DNA of 64,000 nt from Saprolegnia diclina VS20 (lineage: Eukaryota; Oomycota; Saprolegniomycetes; Saprolegniales; Saprolegniaceae). Under the pieces are notes generated by a model. That model saw only the letters and a list, made by a program, of their open reading frames with translations, was not told the DNA's origin and did not search any database. Where the stretch lies: contig NW_008246092.1 of assembly GCF_000281045.1 (NCBI RefSeq), positions 146,853-210,852 on the forward strand, given 5' to 3'. Of the stretch, positions 19,537-32,800 are shown one piece after another. Position 1 is the first letter of the stretch; every line of letters starts with the position of its first letter. A program made the position numbers and the translations under genes.

Positions 19537-21789
19537 CTAGACATAGGCGCCGACGATCTCGTCGACGTTGAAGCCGCAGTCGTTGCCGGTGGATACAATG
19601 GTCGGCATGAGCGCCGGGTCGCTCGGGCCCGTGGGTACCTTCCACACGTTGACCAAGTCGTGGTTGCTCAGATCAAACGTCATGCCTGCGAGGAGACTCA
19701 AGTCGGCGTTCGGGTCGTACTCGTCAGTCGGAATGTTCATGCCCCAGTCCTTCCCGAGCGTGTTGAGGTGCGCCTCGAGCGCGGCTTCGTCCAAGTGATA
19801 CGTCGGGTCTTCTTCGAACGCCGCCGCGGCCGCTTCGCACTGCGCGAGAATGTTGTCGGCTTGCGCGAGCACCGACGCCGCGCTGCTGCCGTCGTGGCCG
19901 GCCATCGGGTTGGTGAGTGCTTCCCGGGCCTCGTAGATCGACTTGAGCCGTGTGCACGTGGTTGCATAGTCGGTTGCGAGCTTGGTGCGCGGCGCCTCGA
20001 GCGCGGTGAGCGCATCCCACGCATCGTACTTGCTGTGGTCGGTCGAGACGGGCTGCATCTCGAGGAGCAAGACGCCGAGTTCGACGAGCTCGCCGTTTGG
20101 AAGCACCGAGAGCCAGCTGCGCGGCTCGACGCCAGACGTGAGAAACGTCCGCACATTGTAGACGCCTTCGCCCGTCCAGAGTTCGTGGAGGCCTTGGCCG
20201 AGCATACGCGCTTGGTGCTCCGACTTGCGCCGACGGCCCCAGAGCGTCAACGCCGTGCGCAGAATCGTCTGAAACTGGTGCCGCTGCAGCCCGCGCTTGT
20301 GGTACCGCGGGTGACAAAAGTACGCGAGGAGCCCGAGGCCATCGCCAATCTGGTTGATCTCCGACCACGCATTGTTGAGAAACGGCGTCATTTGGCCAAA
20401 CACCTTGGTCGAGAGCTTGCGCTGGTTCATCGTCGTCGCGTTCGTGCAGAGGCTAAGGAGCACCGCGTTGATGCTTGCGTAGCCAGCGTACACATCGGCG
20501 AGCGTCACGTCGTGCGTCTCGAAGAGGTCCATGAGCGTCTTGATCGGGCGCAGCACCTGGACGAGGCTCGCGAGGTTGCTCCAAAAGTCGGCGTGGTTGA
20601 CAAATGCGACCAAGGTTGGCGACGGCGCATACGACGTGCCGGCGCGGAAGGCTTTGATAAGAGTGTTTTTGATGCCGGTTTCGTTGACGTGCAGTGACGC
20701 CAGCGACAAGATGCAGTCGCTCCAGCTCTCGGCGCTGAGCGGCACGAGGCGGCAGCGGGGCACGTTCATCTGGAGCGCGCTTTCGTTGAGTAGGTGCATG
20801 GCCTCGTGCGACGACTCAAAGTACGCCAGCAGCGGGCCCGCGACCTGGAAGACATTGGTGAGGTCCGGGATCTTGAGCCATTCGTGCACGAGGTTGCTCG
20901 TGATCTGCGCCATGCAGCGCAGCGGCACGATCCACGGGTAGCTCTTCGCAATGTCGTGCGCAGCCGTGACGAGGTCGTGGTCGTTGTCGGTGCAGAGGCC
21001 AATGAAGCGCTCCGGTGAGATCTCGTTGATCGCCGACATGAGCAGCGACGTGGGCAAGGACGCGTCGGTCTGCTCGCTCGGGTACGCGACCATGTTCCAA
21101 ATGACTTCGACGCGGCTCTGGTTGGAGAAGACGACGCGCAGCACGCGCTGGTTGCCAACGTCCAAGAACGACGAAGGCGTGAGCGTGATACGGTTGAAGC
21201 CGTGGTGCACAAGCTCCTTGAGCTTGCTCGCTTCGGTCGCATACTGCTGCACAATCATGTTGCGCACGTCGTCGCTCGTCGACGGCTTGTACGCAGGGGA
21301 GATGCCCCGCAGCCACTCGCGAAAGTGCTTGTTCTCGATCGTCGCCGGCGGCAACTCGTTGCACACAAAGGCCTTGACCATGAGCACTTTCTCCGACTGG
21401 CCCGAGACGGCGATTGGCATCTTGTGCTTGAGGAGGTTCTTGGACGCTGCGTCGCGCAGGAGGAGCATCGAGCCCGTCATTGGCGACGAGAGCATCCCGC
21501 CGTCCGCGCTACCATCGCCGTCCTTGTCGCGCTTCCGGCGCTTGATCGGAGGGCCAATCTGCTCGGCGACAAGGCCGAGGCTGCGGATCTTGACCGGCAT
21601 GTCGCCCGGGCAGTCGGTCGCAATGTGCGACTTCATTTGCGCCAAATCGGCGTACTTCCACGAGCGCGTGCAGTAATTGCACTTGGCCGCACGCACGCGG
21701 CTGATGCCATGGCGCTCGCCCCGCGTAAAGTGCTCCCAGACCGGGTCCGACCGCGGCCCCGACCGGCCATCGCTGCCCGAGTGGTCCAT
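19537..21789 (-). CDS. hAT-transposase-derived BED-finger protein
   Basis: An intronless 750-residue protein. Residues 15-70 form a BED-type zinc finger (DPVWEHFTRG, then CNYCTRSW, HIATDC). The middle has a hAT transposase/DUF659-like core: RFIGLCTDNDHDLVTAAHDI, WIVPLRCMAQITSNLVHEWL and SWSDCILSLASLHVNETGIK. The region of the hAT C-terminal dimerisation helix reads SWLSVLPNGELVELGVLLLE, but the usual SER/E signature is absent. About 170 extra C-terminal residues are acidic. No terminal inverted repeats were seen and the frame is intact, so it looks like a domesticated transposase acting as a DNA-binding protein. The ATG at 21789 is the first methionine of the open frame. Confidence 0.75.
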   Translation of the reverse strand: MDHSGSDGRSGPRSDPVWEHFTRGERHGISRVRAAKCNYCTRSWKYADLAQMKSHIATDCPGDMPVKIRSLGLVAEQIGPPIKRRKRDKDGDGSADGGMLSSPMTGSMLLLRDAASKNLLKHKMPIAVSGQSEKVLMVKAFVCNELPPATIENKHFREWLRGISPAYKPSTSDDVRNMIVQQYATEASKLKELVHHGFNRITLTPSSFLDVGNQRVLRVVFSNQSRVEVIWNMVAYPSEQTDASLPTSLLMSAINEISPERFIGLCTDNDHDLVTAAHDIAKSYPWIVPLRCMAQITSNLVHEWLKIPDLTNVFQVAGPLLAYFESSHEAMHLLNESALQMNVPRCRLVPLSAESWSDCILSLASLHVNETGIKNTLIKAFRAGTSYAPSPTLVAFVNHADFWSNLASLVQVLRPIKTLMDLFETHDVTLADVYAGYASINAVLLSLCTNATTMNQRKLSTKVFGQMTPFLNNAWSEINQIGDGLGLLAYFCHPRYHKRGLQRHQFQTILRTALTLWGRRRKSEHQARMLGQGLHELWTGEGVYNVRTFLTSGVEPRSWLSVLPNGELVELGVLLLEMQPVSTDHSKYDAWDALTALEAPRTKLATDYATTCTRLKSIYEAREALTNPMAGHDGSSAASVLAQADNILAQCEAAAAAFEEDPTYHLDEAALEAHLNTLGKDWGMNIPTDEYDPNADLSLLAGMTFDLSNHDLVNVWKVPTGPSDPALMPTIVSTGNDCGFNVDEIVGAYV

Positions 21790-22027
21790 TGGCCCGTACA
21801 CGGAAAAATCGTACAATACACCGCTAGTACTGACGCCACCCGTTCACGTCGTCTTCTTTTTATTGTATTACATACAAACACCAGGATACTATTTTATTTT
21901 AGAATGCCGTACATTCTCTCCCGGAAACGCCAGTACGGCCATGCGTACATTTGAACGAAAATTTTCAAACTTCCCGCTCGACTAAACGACTATGAAAACG
22001 ACTACAGGACCGGCTTTAGCGCAGACC

Positions 22028-24163
22028 TTAGTCGTATCGACACAGTCGTCGCTCAATACGATGGAGGTGGTCCTGGAATGTCGTCCAGCTGCACTGAAGA
22101 AGAGCATTTAGAAGGGGTATGGCCGAGTACACAGCGCCGTCTTGCTGCGCCACGTGCAGCGGCGGCGTGAGCACGAGCTCCAGGGACGTCGCATCGACCG
22201 CGGTGCACGCAGCGAGGTGGCGAAAGAGCAGAATGTGGTGGCGTGGGCGTAGCCACACCATTTGATCCAGCGTCAAAATTGCCAAAACACTTGGCAGCGC
22301 AAAGGTGGCGGCGGCGACAACCACCGCAGTTGCATCCACGCGTGTGGCCTTAATCGAGAGGCTTGGCGCCGCCTTTTCGCGCCGGTGCCAGCAAATGCGG
22401 TAGAGGTACCGCCCGATGCCGCCACGCCAGCGCACTTCCGAAGGCATGAGGATCGTCGGCAGCTGGTGCCGCGATGGTCGGAGCAGTCCTTGCTTGAGGT
22501 CCAGTACATTCGACGTGCTGTAGACGTACTCGGTCAACGCTGGTAGTCGCCGCGCGCGATAGATGAAGGTGACGGCGGTCACGTGGTGCACAACAACGCT
22601 GCGCATTTGTTGAATCGTGATCGTGACGCGCCACGATAGCCATGATATCTCGACCGACGCGCCATGAGTATTGAGACGCGCGCAACGCCCGTGGTCGTCC
22701 TCGATCAACATGGCATCGAGTTCGCGGCGGGCCGCCGTCACAGCCGCCGCGCGCGACTGGAGCTGGAGCTTCAAGCACATACGGGCGTGCTTGAGTCGGT
22801 CCGACGCGAGCTTTTGGTCCCACGCCCGCCACGCCGCCATCACGGCGCGCATGAGCTCGTCTTCGCGCGCCATGTCGGCCGCCTCACGCGCCTCGAGCTG
22901 CGCTTGTAGCGCTTGGCGTAGAAGAAGCGCGCGGGTGCCGCGGGTCACATCTCGCTGCCGCTCCAAGTGCTCGGTACGAGCGCGGCGCCGGGCCAGATGT
23001 CGCTCGTTGCGCTGCAAGTGACGCCACTCCTGCAGCGCCATGTTTGCCACAAGCGCTTCTTGCAGCTGCCAGAAGGTCGCCCGGGCCTTGGCGCGCACAG
23101 AACGATGGCGCGCCGCACGGACCTCTGCGAGAGACGCAATGTCTTGAATCACACACGTCCACCGAAGAAGGCTCTGGCTCGCTAATTCCTTTGCATGAGA
23201 ACAACCAAGGTGTCGAGGCGGTAGCTACCGGCGGGCGGGTGCAGCAGTACATCGTGGGCAGCGTCGATGGCCGCGGCATCAGCACTCGACGTCAAGAAGA
23301 GATGTCCCGCGGCCACCTGCACGGGCTTGAGGTGTCCAAAGAGCTGATGCACCGAGAGGGTACAGAGCGTCCGCCGCAGCTGCGCGGCCAAGATGTCGGC
23401 GACGCGCAGCCGCGTCATTGTCCCTCGCCAGACTCGCTACACCAACGTCAAGCTGTGTACTGCACTACTAGTACAAAGAAAGGTACTACCTGAAGCCGCG
23501 TTGCCATGAGCTCCTCGCGCACTCTCTGGGCGTGGGCGGCCGCGTGCTCCTGCAGTAGCGCGTGGAGTTGGTCCGCCAGCGATTTTTTCGCAGCCATGTC
23601 GCGGACATGGGCAAACCGGCGCCGGTACGCGCGCTGAATGCGGATCGCATGAAACGTCAGCACCTTGACATGCATGTCGTGGGCCTTGCGCAGGGCCACG
23701 TGGTGCTATCATAGCAATCGCTGCCACACGTGCAGAGCAGGGAGGCCGTACCTGCCACAGCTGCAGCCCCGACGCGAGCTTGATGCGGCGCCAGCGCAGC
23801 GACAGCTTTCGAAAGCTAAATTCGAGCATGTAGAGCTGACGTGAGAGCCGCAGCGCCGCATCTACCTACTGCATGCTGCCAACAAACCCATTCGCCAGAG
23901 TCGTGTACCTTGGCACTTTCAAAGATGGTGGCCGTGTCAACATGAGCGGCGTCGTCGAGGCGAAGGAGGCTCGGCTGCAAGTGGCGATGCAGGCTCTCTG
24001 CGAGCTGCACTTGGTACAGCGCATTGCGCGGCGCGGCGTGGGCTTGGTTGACGCTCCATATCTGCTCGTGCCGAAGCTTCCCCGAGAGCTCGTCCCGCAG
24101 CCGGCGCACAATCGACTTGGCTGCCTTGGGCTGCTTGGACCCCCGGCTCTTGGCGTTGGTCAT
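22028..24163 (-). CDS. IQ-motif coiled-coil protein
   Basis: At least five exons on the minus strand. The first starts MTNAKSRGSKQPKAAK and is joined by introns near 23866-23908 and 23706-23750 to segments reading VDAALRLSRQLYMLEFSF, then HHVALRKAHDMHVKV. AIRIQRAYRRRFAHVRDM is a clear IQ motif. Next comes a helical exon (RVADILAAQLRRTL), then a long coiled coil rich in Arg, Glu and Gln (LAEVRAARHRSVRAKARATF, QALQAQLEAREAADM). The junction near 23155-23205 could not be settled by eye. Length is about 630 residues. Likely a calmodulin-binding cytoskeletal or basal-body scaffold; this is inferred. Confidence 0.65.
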
Positions 24164-24381
24164 GCCAGCAGTTTCAACTCATCATGCAACGTCCTCGTTG
24201 AGCATCTCGCCAGTCCTGAGTTCCTAGTGAGTGGAGGCTCATGATCCTCGACAGAGGCATCATAGCGATCGAGTCCCCCAACCGACTGAAAGTCGCTGTA
24301 GTCGATCCTAGACTAATACACGAAGAGAAACAAGGTGGAGTGTATTTGCGGCGGCAATATTCTAGTACGACACGAAACGAC

Positions 24382-25925
24382 TTAGTTGATGACGACAGAC
24401 CACGGGTGCGGCTTGCGACCATACTGGATGTCGGTCATCTCCTTCCAGATGCGCTTGGTGAGCTGGCCGCTCTTGCCGTCTTCGGCGTCGAGCGGCACGT
24501 CAATGTCCTCGCCGTTGTAGTTGATGAGCTTGACAGGCGAGATGACCGCGGCCGTGCCCGAGCCAAAGATCTCGAGGAGGCGCCCTTCTTTTTGCGCCTT
24601 GACGATCGACGGCATCGTGATCGTGTGCTCCGAGACCTTGAACTCGCCCCAGCCGCGCGTGAGCTCGAGGATCGAGTCACGCGTGACACCCGGGAGAATG
24701 TCGCCACGGTGCAGCGGCGCCGTCACGAGCTCCTTCTCGCCGGCGTCGTTGATCCAGTAGACAAAGAGGTTCATCGTGCCGACTTCAGTCACAAAGTGCT
24801 CCTCGCCAAAGAGCCACAGAATCTGCGAGTAGCCCTTCTTGTTGGCCTCCATCTGCGGCATGATCGTCGCGCCATAGTTGCTATGCACATCATGAAATTG
24901 CGCAATCAGGTAAAATAATCGTCGTACCCGCCAACCTTGGTGTTGCCGGTACCGCCGGGCCACGCGCGGACGTACGTGTCGTCGGCAAAGAGCTTGACGG
25001 GGTTGAAGCCTTCGGGGTAGTACGGCCCGACCGGCGACAGGATCACAAACACCTTGGCCTTGGTCGACGCACCGACGCCAATGTGGGGCTAATACAAAGA
25101 GCATATGTGAGAAGGACCATAGGCCATTGCGCATACGTGGGTGCTAATGCCGGTCGGGCGCAGGTAGAGCGAGTAGCCGTCGCCCTTGGGGATCCAGTCC
25201 TTGTCGAGCAAGACGAGCTGCTCGATGCACTTGATGAGCTCCTCCGAGTCGAACGTCTGCATAAAAGCTGCATGAGGAGCCATCCACGGAAGTTATTATG
25301 GTCCTGTACCGGCAGGAAGAGACGCTCCATCGAGTTGTTCATGCGGGCCATGTTCATGTCGGGGCGGAAGAGACGGATCTTGCCATCGTCGTTGATGTAC
25401 GCCTTCATGCCTTCAAAGCACTAGCCGCACTGTCGTGAGCGACAAACCGCATCACGTGCAAGTCTACCTGCAGCGCGTAGTGCAACGAGCTGCTCGCCGG
25501 GTCCACGCTGAGCGGGCCATACGGGCTACGGACCATGCATGAGCCGCCTGGCTTCGCCACTCGAAGCGACGACATACCGGATCAAGGGCTTGCCCCAGCC
25601 CGTCTTCTGGTCCCAATCGATCTCGAGCATGTGGTCCGTGAACGTCGTGCCAAACGTCAGCGTCTCCTTGGCCACCTTGGCCTACGCAGGTACATGCATT
25701 CATGAGCATTGATGCCATCATCTTCATCCTTGTCGAAGCCATGTACCTTGGGATGCATCGTCTTGTGGATGATCGTCTTAGTGGACTAAAGAGAGATTGC
25801 ATGTTCGCTGAGCCATTTTCCATCTTCATGGCGCATGTACGTACGTCGAGGCCGGCGAGGGCGGAGAAGGCCTTCGTGGCCTGGCCAGCGCGAAGCGACG
25901 CGTGGAGGTGGCGGGCGACGAACAT
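24382..25925 (-). CDS. branched-chain amino acid aminotransferase
   Basis: About seven exons encode a class IV PLP-dependent aminotransferase. The N terminus [20 protein letters not shown] resembles a mitochondrial targeting peptide. Family signatures: [83 protein letters not shown], then [18 protein letters not shown], whose lysine forms the PLP aldimine, and [11 protein letters not shown] and [13 protein letters not shown]. It transfers the amino group of Leu, Ile and Val to 2-oxoglutarate. Introns are short GT-AG types; the final exon, the longest, is 24382 to about 24905. Confidence 0.95.
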
Positions 25926-26022
25926 GACTTGTCGGTGGCAGATTCGAGAATGATGAAACACCCGCGCACCACAGGCGTGGTGCAATATTAAAAGAGAGAG
26001 GTTTTGGATCTCCCTGGATGTG

Positions 26023-26108
26023 ATTGGCCGAAACCTTGAAGTGTGGGTTGCAGTTCGGGACGCGGTGCATTTGATTCGCTACGGCGCGACCACCTGCCAT
26101 GTGATTGG
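26023..26108 (-). promoter_or_regulatory. CCAAT boxes upstream of the aminotransferase gene
   Basis: ATTGG at 26023-26027 and 26104-26108 lie about 100 and 180 bp upstream of the minus-strand ATG at 25925. Confidence 0.4.
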
Positions 26109-26112
26109 TCAA

Positions 26113-26813
26113 AATCAGCTGTCGCGACTCTCAAAATCCTTGGGCGAACCCACTGTGGGACTTGATATCCGATCCTCCTCGGCGCCGCATACGACTCGGA
26201 AGAGTTTGCTTGACCAAGGTCCTGCCAATCGGTCGCACCGAGAGAGAAGAGCAGCTGCTCTCCTGAAGAGAATACACTGCGACCTCGCTATATGAATACC
26301 TTGGGTCGCGATGTGTCCACCGCGCGGCTTCAACTGCAAGCCGTGCGCGATATGTGACAAACGCGCGACCGATCCAGCGTTTGGCACTTGTTGATGCAAT
26401 TTTAAAAAACACTGGAAGCTGGGAACAGTGCCGAATGCTGCCCACACGGCACCACGAGGCGGCGACATCGCGTTGCCACCGACCTCGCTGATGCGCAATC
26501 GGGTCCAAGGAGCTGGTCGAAGGTACTTGCGGCGTGCAGCCGCAGCCCCTCACCACAAGAATTGGGGCAAATCTGAGATTCCGTCGCGCGGTTGGCACGG
26601 TATTTTGGCCGCCCATGCGGAGCCGCCCGTGGGACCGTCAGCAATGGCGTCAGTGGCACAAAGCCTCGATGACGACACCCAGGCAGCTCAGACAGGCGCA
26701 CAGTATACACCACGCGTCTGCGTGGCCTTTTTAGATAGCCATTTAGATAACATAATATCGAGCAGTATAGTTAACACGACCGCCCAGGATGACAGGATTT
26801 GGCAAAGATCGCG
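26113..26813. other. intergenic, no gene recognised
   Basis: About 700 bases before the giant IQ/GAF gene. Open frames of 100-160 codons exist on both strands but overlap each other and have no family resemblance. An out-of-frame upstream ATG at 26788 lies close to the gene start. Confidence 0.4.
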
Positions 26814-29800
26814 ATGGAAACGGCGTGGCGGAACGCTGAATGCGTCACGTCGCTCTACGACTGCCTTCGCGACCTCGAGCTACGCAACGCCGAGCTCGAG
26901 GCCGAGGTGCTGCAGTGGCGCGAGACGAGCAAGGCGGCGCGGACGTCGGATGCGACGGCCAGCGTCGACCTCTCCCGCGTGCTGCGCGAGCGCGACGAGT
27001 GGCGAGAGCGCTGCGAGGCGCTAGAAAATACATCCCGCCGCCTCGAGTCCAAGCTCTCGACAATATGCAAGGAGCATGCCGAGCAGATTGCCAAATGGAA
27101 GGAGCGCACGGTGTTTGACCCAAACGAGCCCAAGCGCATCGCGCTCTGCATGACGTCGCTGCAAAAGACGTTGGACGCGCGCCTCGAAGAGAACGAAGCG
27201 ATGGTCCAGCGCCTCCGTACGGCGCACGCGCAGCAAAAGACGCTGGTCGAAGACAACCACGCGCTTCGGGACCGGCTCGCTGAGCACGTGGCGTTCGTCG
27301 AGCACCACCGCCGGCATCTGCTTCGGTCGCTCGTGGATCGACAGCACCGGTCGTGGATCCATGCTGCTTGGTGCACATGGCTTCGGCGCCATTGGCAGAC
27401 GCAGCTGCGCGACGACATTCAAGCCCGAGACGCGACGACCGAGGCACTCGCAGAGGCCGAGCGCGCGACGCGGGAGACTCATTACGTGGCCTGCCTTCGG
27501 CGCAAACAGGCGCGCCGTTGCGCACAAAGCAGCTTGGCTGCGTGGCAACAGCACGTGATGCGGCTTCGTCAGGCAAAGCTCGTTGACGGTGTGACCGACC
27601 ATCTCATGCCGCCCGTGTAGGCGCGTGTCAACGTGATCGCCCGGTGGCGCACACTCAACCGGCGCACGCTAGAAAGCTCGTTTCAGTGCTGGCGCGCTTC
27701 GCAGCACCGCCTGCGCGTGCTTCGGCGCGTACTCACCCGCAGCGATCGGCGCTCTGTACAGCGCGCCCTCCAACGCTGGCGTCACACGCAGTACGAAGAC
27801 GCGTCGGCAGCCAAGGACGCCCGCGTCGCCGAGCTTCAAGCAGCACTAACAGATGCCGAGGCCCAGCACGAACGCACCCAAAGAGAGCTTGAGGACGCGG
27901 CCGCCCGCATTGCCTCCTGTGAAGAAACGCTCGATACGCTGGCCGTGGCCACGGACCGCGAGCGGCTCGCCGAGGTTGCGCGACACAACGTGCTCACACA
28001 GCGGCTTGCGGACGAGCGCTGGCAGACGCTGCACGTTCGGCGGCTCCAAGACGTATTGCGGGTGTGGCGATGTTGCACCAAGCAGCGCGCGCGCCTCCGC
28101 GCCTGCGAGATGCAATGGCGCCGGCGCCAAGCACAGTACGCGCTCCACCTGTGGCATAAGCGCGCTCGACTCCGACGCTACTGCGAACCACTCTACTGGC
28201 ACCTTGTGACGCGCCGACTTTTGCGGCACACGCGTCTCTGCTTTGACGCTTGGAAGTCGAAGGCGGTGCACACAAAACACCGCCGCCAACGTGTGGCGAC
28301 ACTGGTTCGCCGCCGAGCGACCGCCACGTACCTTTGTCCGTCCTATTCGCACTGGTGTGCGTACGTGATGCAGCGCTGTTCGCGTCGAAGTCTTCTCGTG
28401 CGTCTCGCGCAGCGCAAGTGCCGCCGACTTTCCCAGCTGGCCGTTCACCGCTGGGTGCTGCATCGAGCCGCCTGCGAGAAGCGGGGCGACCGAGTGCGCG
28501 CCCTGCTGTTGCAAGTAATTGCGCAGGAGGACCACGTGCGGCAGTACAACGCGTACCACCGATGGGCGGCATTCACTGCCCATCGGCAGTGCGTCCGCCA
28601 GTTTACAGAACAGCAGGCGCGGCGGTCTGCTCGACACGTCGTCCAGCGCACCTGGTGTACATGGCGACAGTATCTGAGCCACAAAGAACGTCAGCGTGAT
28701 GAACTGCGGCGTACCGTGGTGATGTACAGCGTCCGACGACCGCTGTGCGCGGGCTGGATGCATTGGCGGCAGATCCATGTTCAGCTCCAACTGCACGAAC
28801 AGCATTTAGAGGACGTCGCGCGGCGCGACGCTGCCACGGCCTCGCTCCGCGCGTCCCTCGCGCTCGCCGAGGGTGACGTAGTCGCTGCCCACGCCGCCAT
28901 CGCGGCACTTCAGACCGAGATGGCATCGATCGCGGCAGACGGTGCGGCCTCGGCGACGACGGCTGCTACCTTGACACAGCGCTTAGCGACGCTCGAGAAC
29001 TGTCTCATGGCGCGCGAAGAAGCGACGCAGCACCACCTTGCTTGTGCGAGGCACGACCACGGGCGCATGACCATGTGTCTGGTACGAAGGCGCGCGTCAC
29101 GGGGCACGCTAACGCGCATTTGTGGTGATTTGCGTAGGAAGACTATGCGATGCGGCTGTGGCAAGCGCACGACGCGTCTGCGCAATGGCAATCGATGCAT
29201 GCGTTGGCAACACGTGCGCACACGAGCACGATCGAGCAGCTCGAGACCGTTCAAGACCAGTTGGTTGCGACTGTCGCCCGCAAAGCGCTGCAAATCTGGC
29301 TGCAAAAGTCGAGTGTGTTTGTGTTCAACCGCTGGAAGACCTTTGTTAAACAGCGCCGGTCGTGTGCCGATCGAATGCGCTCCATACTGCGTCTATGCCA
29401 CATCAACGTTCTCCAGCGCACCTTTGGTTGCTGGAAGGAGCTTCGCCTCCGCCGCAAGCGGCAAGCGGCCATCCTCGGCCGGTGGCAGTCGCTCCACGCG
29501 ACGTCGCTGCTGCGGTCCACGTACAAGGCCTGGGTATACAATGTCAAGTGCGCCAAGTACCTCGGCCACTTGGTGCGTACGCTGGGTAGCGCCTTTCAGC
29601 ATACGTCGCTCCGCCATCTCTTCTCGGTCTGGCACGCGTGGATGGCTGAGCGAAAAACCGTACGCCGCGCGCTACAGATCATTGCCGCCTACCGGTGCGT
29701 ATGCTTCCGGTAGCTCGTCAATAACGCGGTTCATGCGTAGACTTCGTGAGGCCCTTGATGCATGGAGCGCAACGGCCGAGCGCCTTGGCGCGCAGCGCTA

Positions 29801-32800
29801 CGCGGCGCAGCTCGCGCTCGGCGCTGCGACGCTCCAGAAGGCGTATGCAGCAGCCTTGCAACACTACTGGTTTGGCTCGTGGGTCGACCACGCGATGAAG
29901 CTCAAGCACGACCGGCTCTTGTTGCTACGCTGTGCGGCCCGTCTTCGTCATCTAAGTGTCGGGCGGCCGTTCAATACGTGGCGTGACCACGGCCACGAAC
30001 GACGTGCGCGTCGGTCCAGTTGCGACCGACTTGGTCGTGTCGTCCACAACCATTGGTGCCGCGCGGCCTACAGTCGTTGGCGCCAGCAGTGGCTTCTCGG
30101 CTTGCAGCGCGACCGGACCGCCGCGATCCTTCACGCACAGCGTCTCCAGCACGACCTCGACACCTTGAAGCAGAGAGCGCAGTCGGCCCAACATCGAGCT
30201 TCCCATTTGCAAGCACAGCAGGTTGCTGCCTTGGTGGCGCGGGCGTCGCGCAACGTAATGCGCTCTGCGTTCATCGCGTGGCGTACTCTGCACGAGGTGC
30301 AAAAAGCGCGGCATGCACGTGTGCAGCATGGCCTTCGCCGTTGCCATCAGCAGCATGTCGCACAAACATGGCGTGCGTGGCACCACTGGGCATCCCAGCG
30401 CCAGGTGTACCGCACGCACTTGACTGTCCAGACTCTGCGATGTCGCCAGCTCTCTGCGCTTCGTCGGTGGCGGCGGCGTCTCGCCGAGACCCAACGAGAA
30501 ATTGCGTTCTGTGTCATTGCCGACGCATTCGTGGTCACTCGCAGACTGCAGCAGGCATGGCGCGGATGGCTCGCAGCTCGCGCCCACGACGTGCGCGCCA
30601 GAGACGTCCTCTTGTCGGTGCTGCGTCGCTGGGAGACGACCCAAGTGGACTGCTTCTTTCGTCGGTGGCACCAGACACGCATAGCGATCGCGACATTTGA
30701 GAGGCGGCGCGCGGCGCTGCAGAGGCGGCAGATACGGCAGCACCTGCAGCGCTGCTTAATAGCGTGGGTCCACTGCACGCACGACCGCCGCGTGCGGCAG
30801 CGCCAGTATACTGCTGCTGATGGCTTGTGCCAGCGACGTACCTTTCAGCGCTGGCGCCAAGCTGCGTACAAACGTGGCTACGTGCGCTACCTCTTATGTC
30901 GCGTCGAGCGCCGGAACTACCGGTCCGCCTGGGTGCTTTGGCTCCGCGGGATGGCCGCGGCCGATGTGGCACAGCTGCACGCCACTGTCGCGGCATTGGA
31001 AACCGAGCTCGCGCGCGTGCAGACATCCTCGACTGCGGCCTCCGCCGACCTGGCAGCGTCGCTCGACATTCACGAAGCCACTGCCAAGTCGCTGCAAGTC
31101 GCGTTGCGCGAGCGTTCTGCGAGCTTGGCGGCGTATGTTGACAAGACCCGGCACGTCCAGCACCTCGGACGGTGCTTGCGCGCGTGGTTGCAGCTTGTTC
31201 ACTGCCGCGTGCAAGCCGCTGCCACCACCGTGGCGTTCTTCCAGCGCCGACGAGCAGATCATATCCGATCGATCGCGTTAGAGTCGTGGCGTGTCCGTGT
31301 CAAGCGGCGTCAGCGACGTTGTCGACTCACAAGCAAGTTTCAAGCGCGGTACCTCACACGCGCGGTCGCCCAGTGGCACAAACAGACTACGACAAAGGTG
31401 CATTGTACGACATTTCGTGCCAAAGTGTCTAACTGACGTCATCTAGCTCGTCCTACGGCGCGTCATGACGTGTCTGATGCGACGCGGGCTCGGGTTGAAG
31501 CGCCTCGCGTGGCGTCATTGGCTGCTGATCGTTGTTGTCCGTCGCTTGGCCTTGACGCACGCGACGGTGTTGGACCGCGAACGCCGTCTCTCGATGGACG
31601 CTGGCCTGCACGCCTCGGTGGCCGCCAACGTACAAGCGCACTTTTGTTTCTGAAACGAATTCCAATCTCAACTCTGTAGCGGGACGTGATCACGTGGAAG
31701 CGCAAGTGGGCCATCTCGCTCGTCATCTCGCGAATGCGCTGGAGCCGGCGCTGTCGGCAAATGGCAAGCTTCCAGCAGTGGCAGCACGCAACATCCAAGG
31801 TCGCGTGGCAGGCGCAGACTCGTCGCGCGAGCCAGCGTCGCGAGTCGACGTTTGGTGTCGAGCTGCAGGCAGCCCTTGCATCGGCCAGCGCGGCGCATGT
31901 TCACGCCACCGAAGCGCTTGTGGCGCCGCTTCGGACACTGTTGCACATTCTCTTTCGCGCCAAGTCGATTGAGGCGCTTCTCGACGGCGTCGCAGCATGT
32001 GCTCTTCCCCACACGACCGGTACATTCTTGCATTTGATCTTGGATGCTGAAATAAGATCTTGGTGTAGGCTTCCTGTGGCTTGCCAACCCTACCAACGAC
32101 GAGCTGTGGTCCAAGGCCAACGATGCAGTCGTTGCCGTGCCAAGTCACATGGGCATCGCAGGACGTGTGTTTACGTCCGGAGCAGTCTTTCGATCGACCG
32201 ACGTGGCCGCTGACCGGACCTTTCACCCCATGGTCGACGAGGTAGAGCCGTCTGTAACTGCGGTGCCTGAGAGGACCGTAGTGTGTGCTTGCTCCTTTGC
32301 TGCGTCGAGCTACCGCCCCTCGTGAGCCGCTCCGACTTGTCTGCGTCCCCATTCAATCGCAGAAAGGTAGCGCTGCATCGTTTTCTCGATTTGGTCGACC
32401 ATCTTGGTGCAAACAGGACCGGCACTGGGTGTCGTGCAGATGGCGTGCGCTGCGTCCGCGTCCGCGACAGACATGTTCGTGCTGTGCCATGCCGCGGCTT
32501 TTGCCAGTACACATTCTCCACTGCTGTCGCTTATGCTTGACGACTCGAGTAGTCGAGTGCATCTTGACCGACGCATTGAAACACGCTACAAAAGAGGCGA
32601 CCAGCGGTGCTGCCATCACGCGCGCCAAGCTCACCAAGACCTTCAAGCAACACCGCAACTGGAGGATCTACTACACGGACTTGGCCCGTCGGTTCTCGGC
32701 GCTGCAAGCCGACCACGCAGCACTAGAGGCCGCCAAAGCCTTGTGTGACGACGACGTCGCGTCGCTCCAGCACCGCATCGCCACCGCCGAGCGCCGACAC

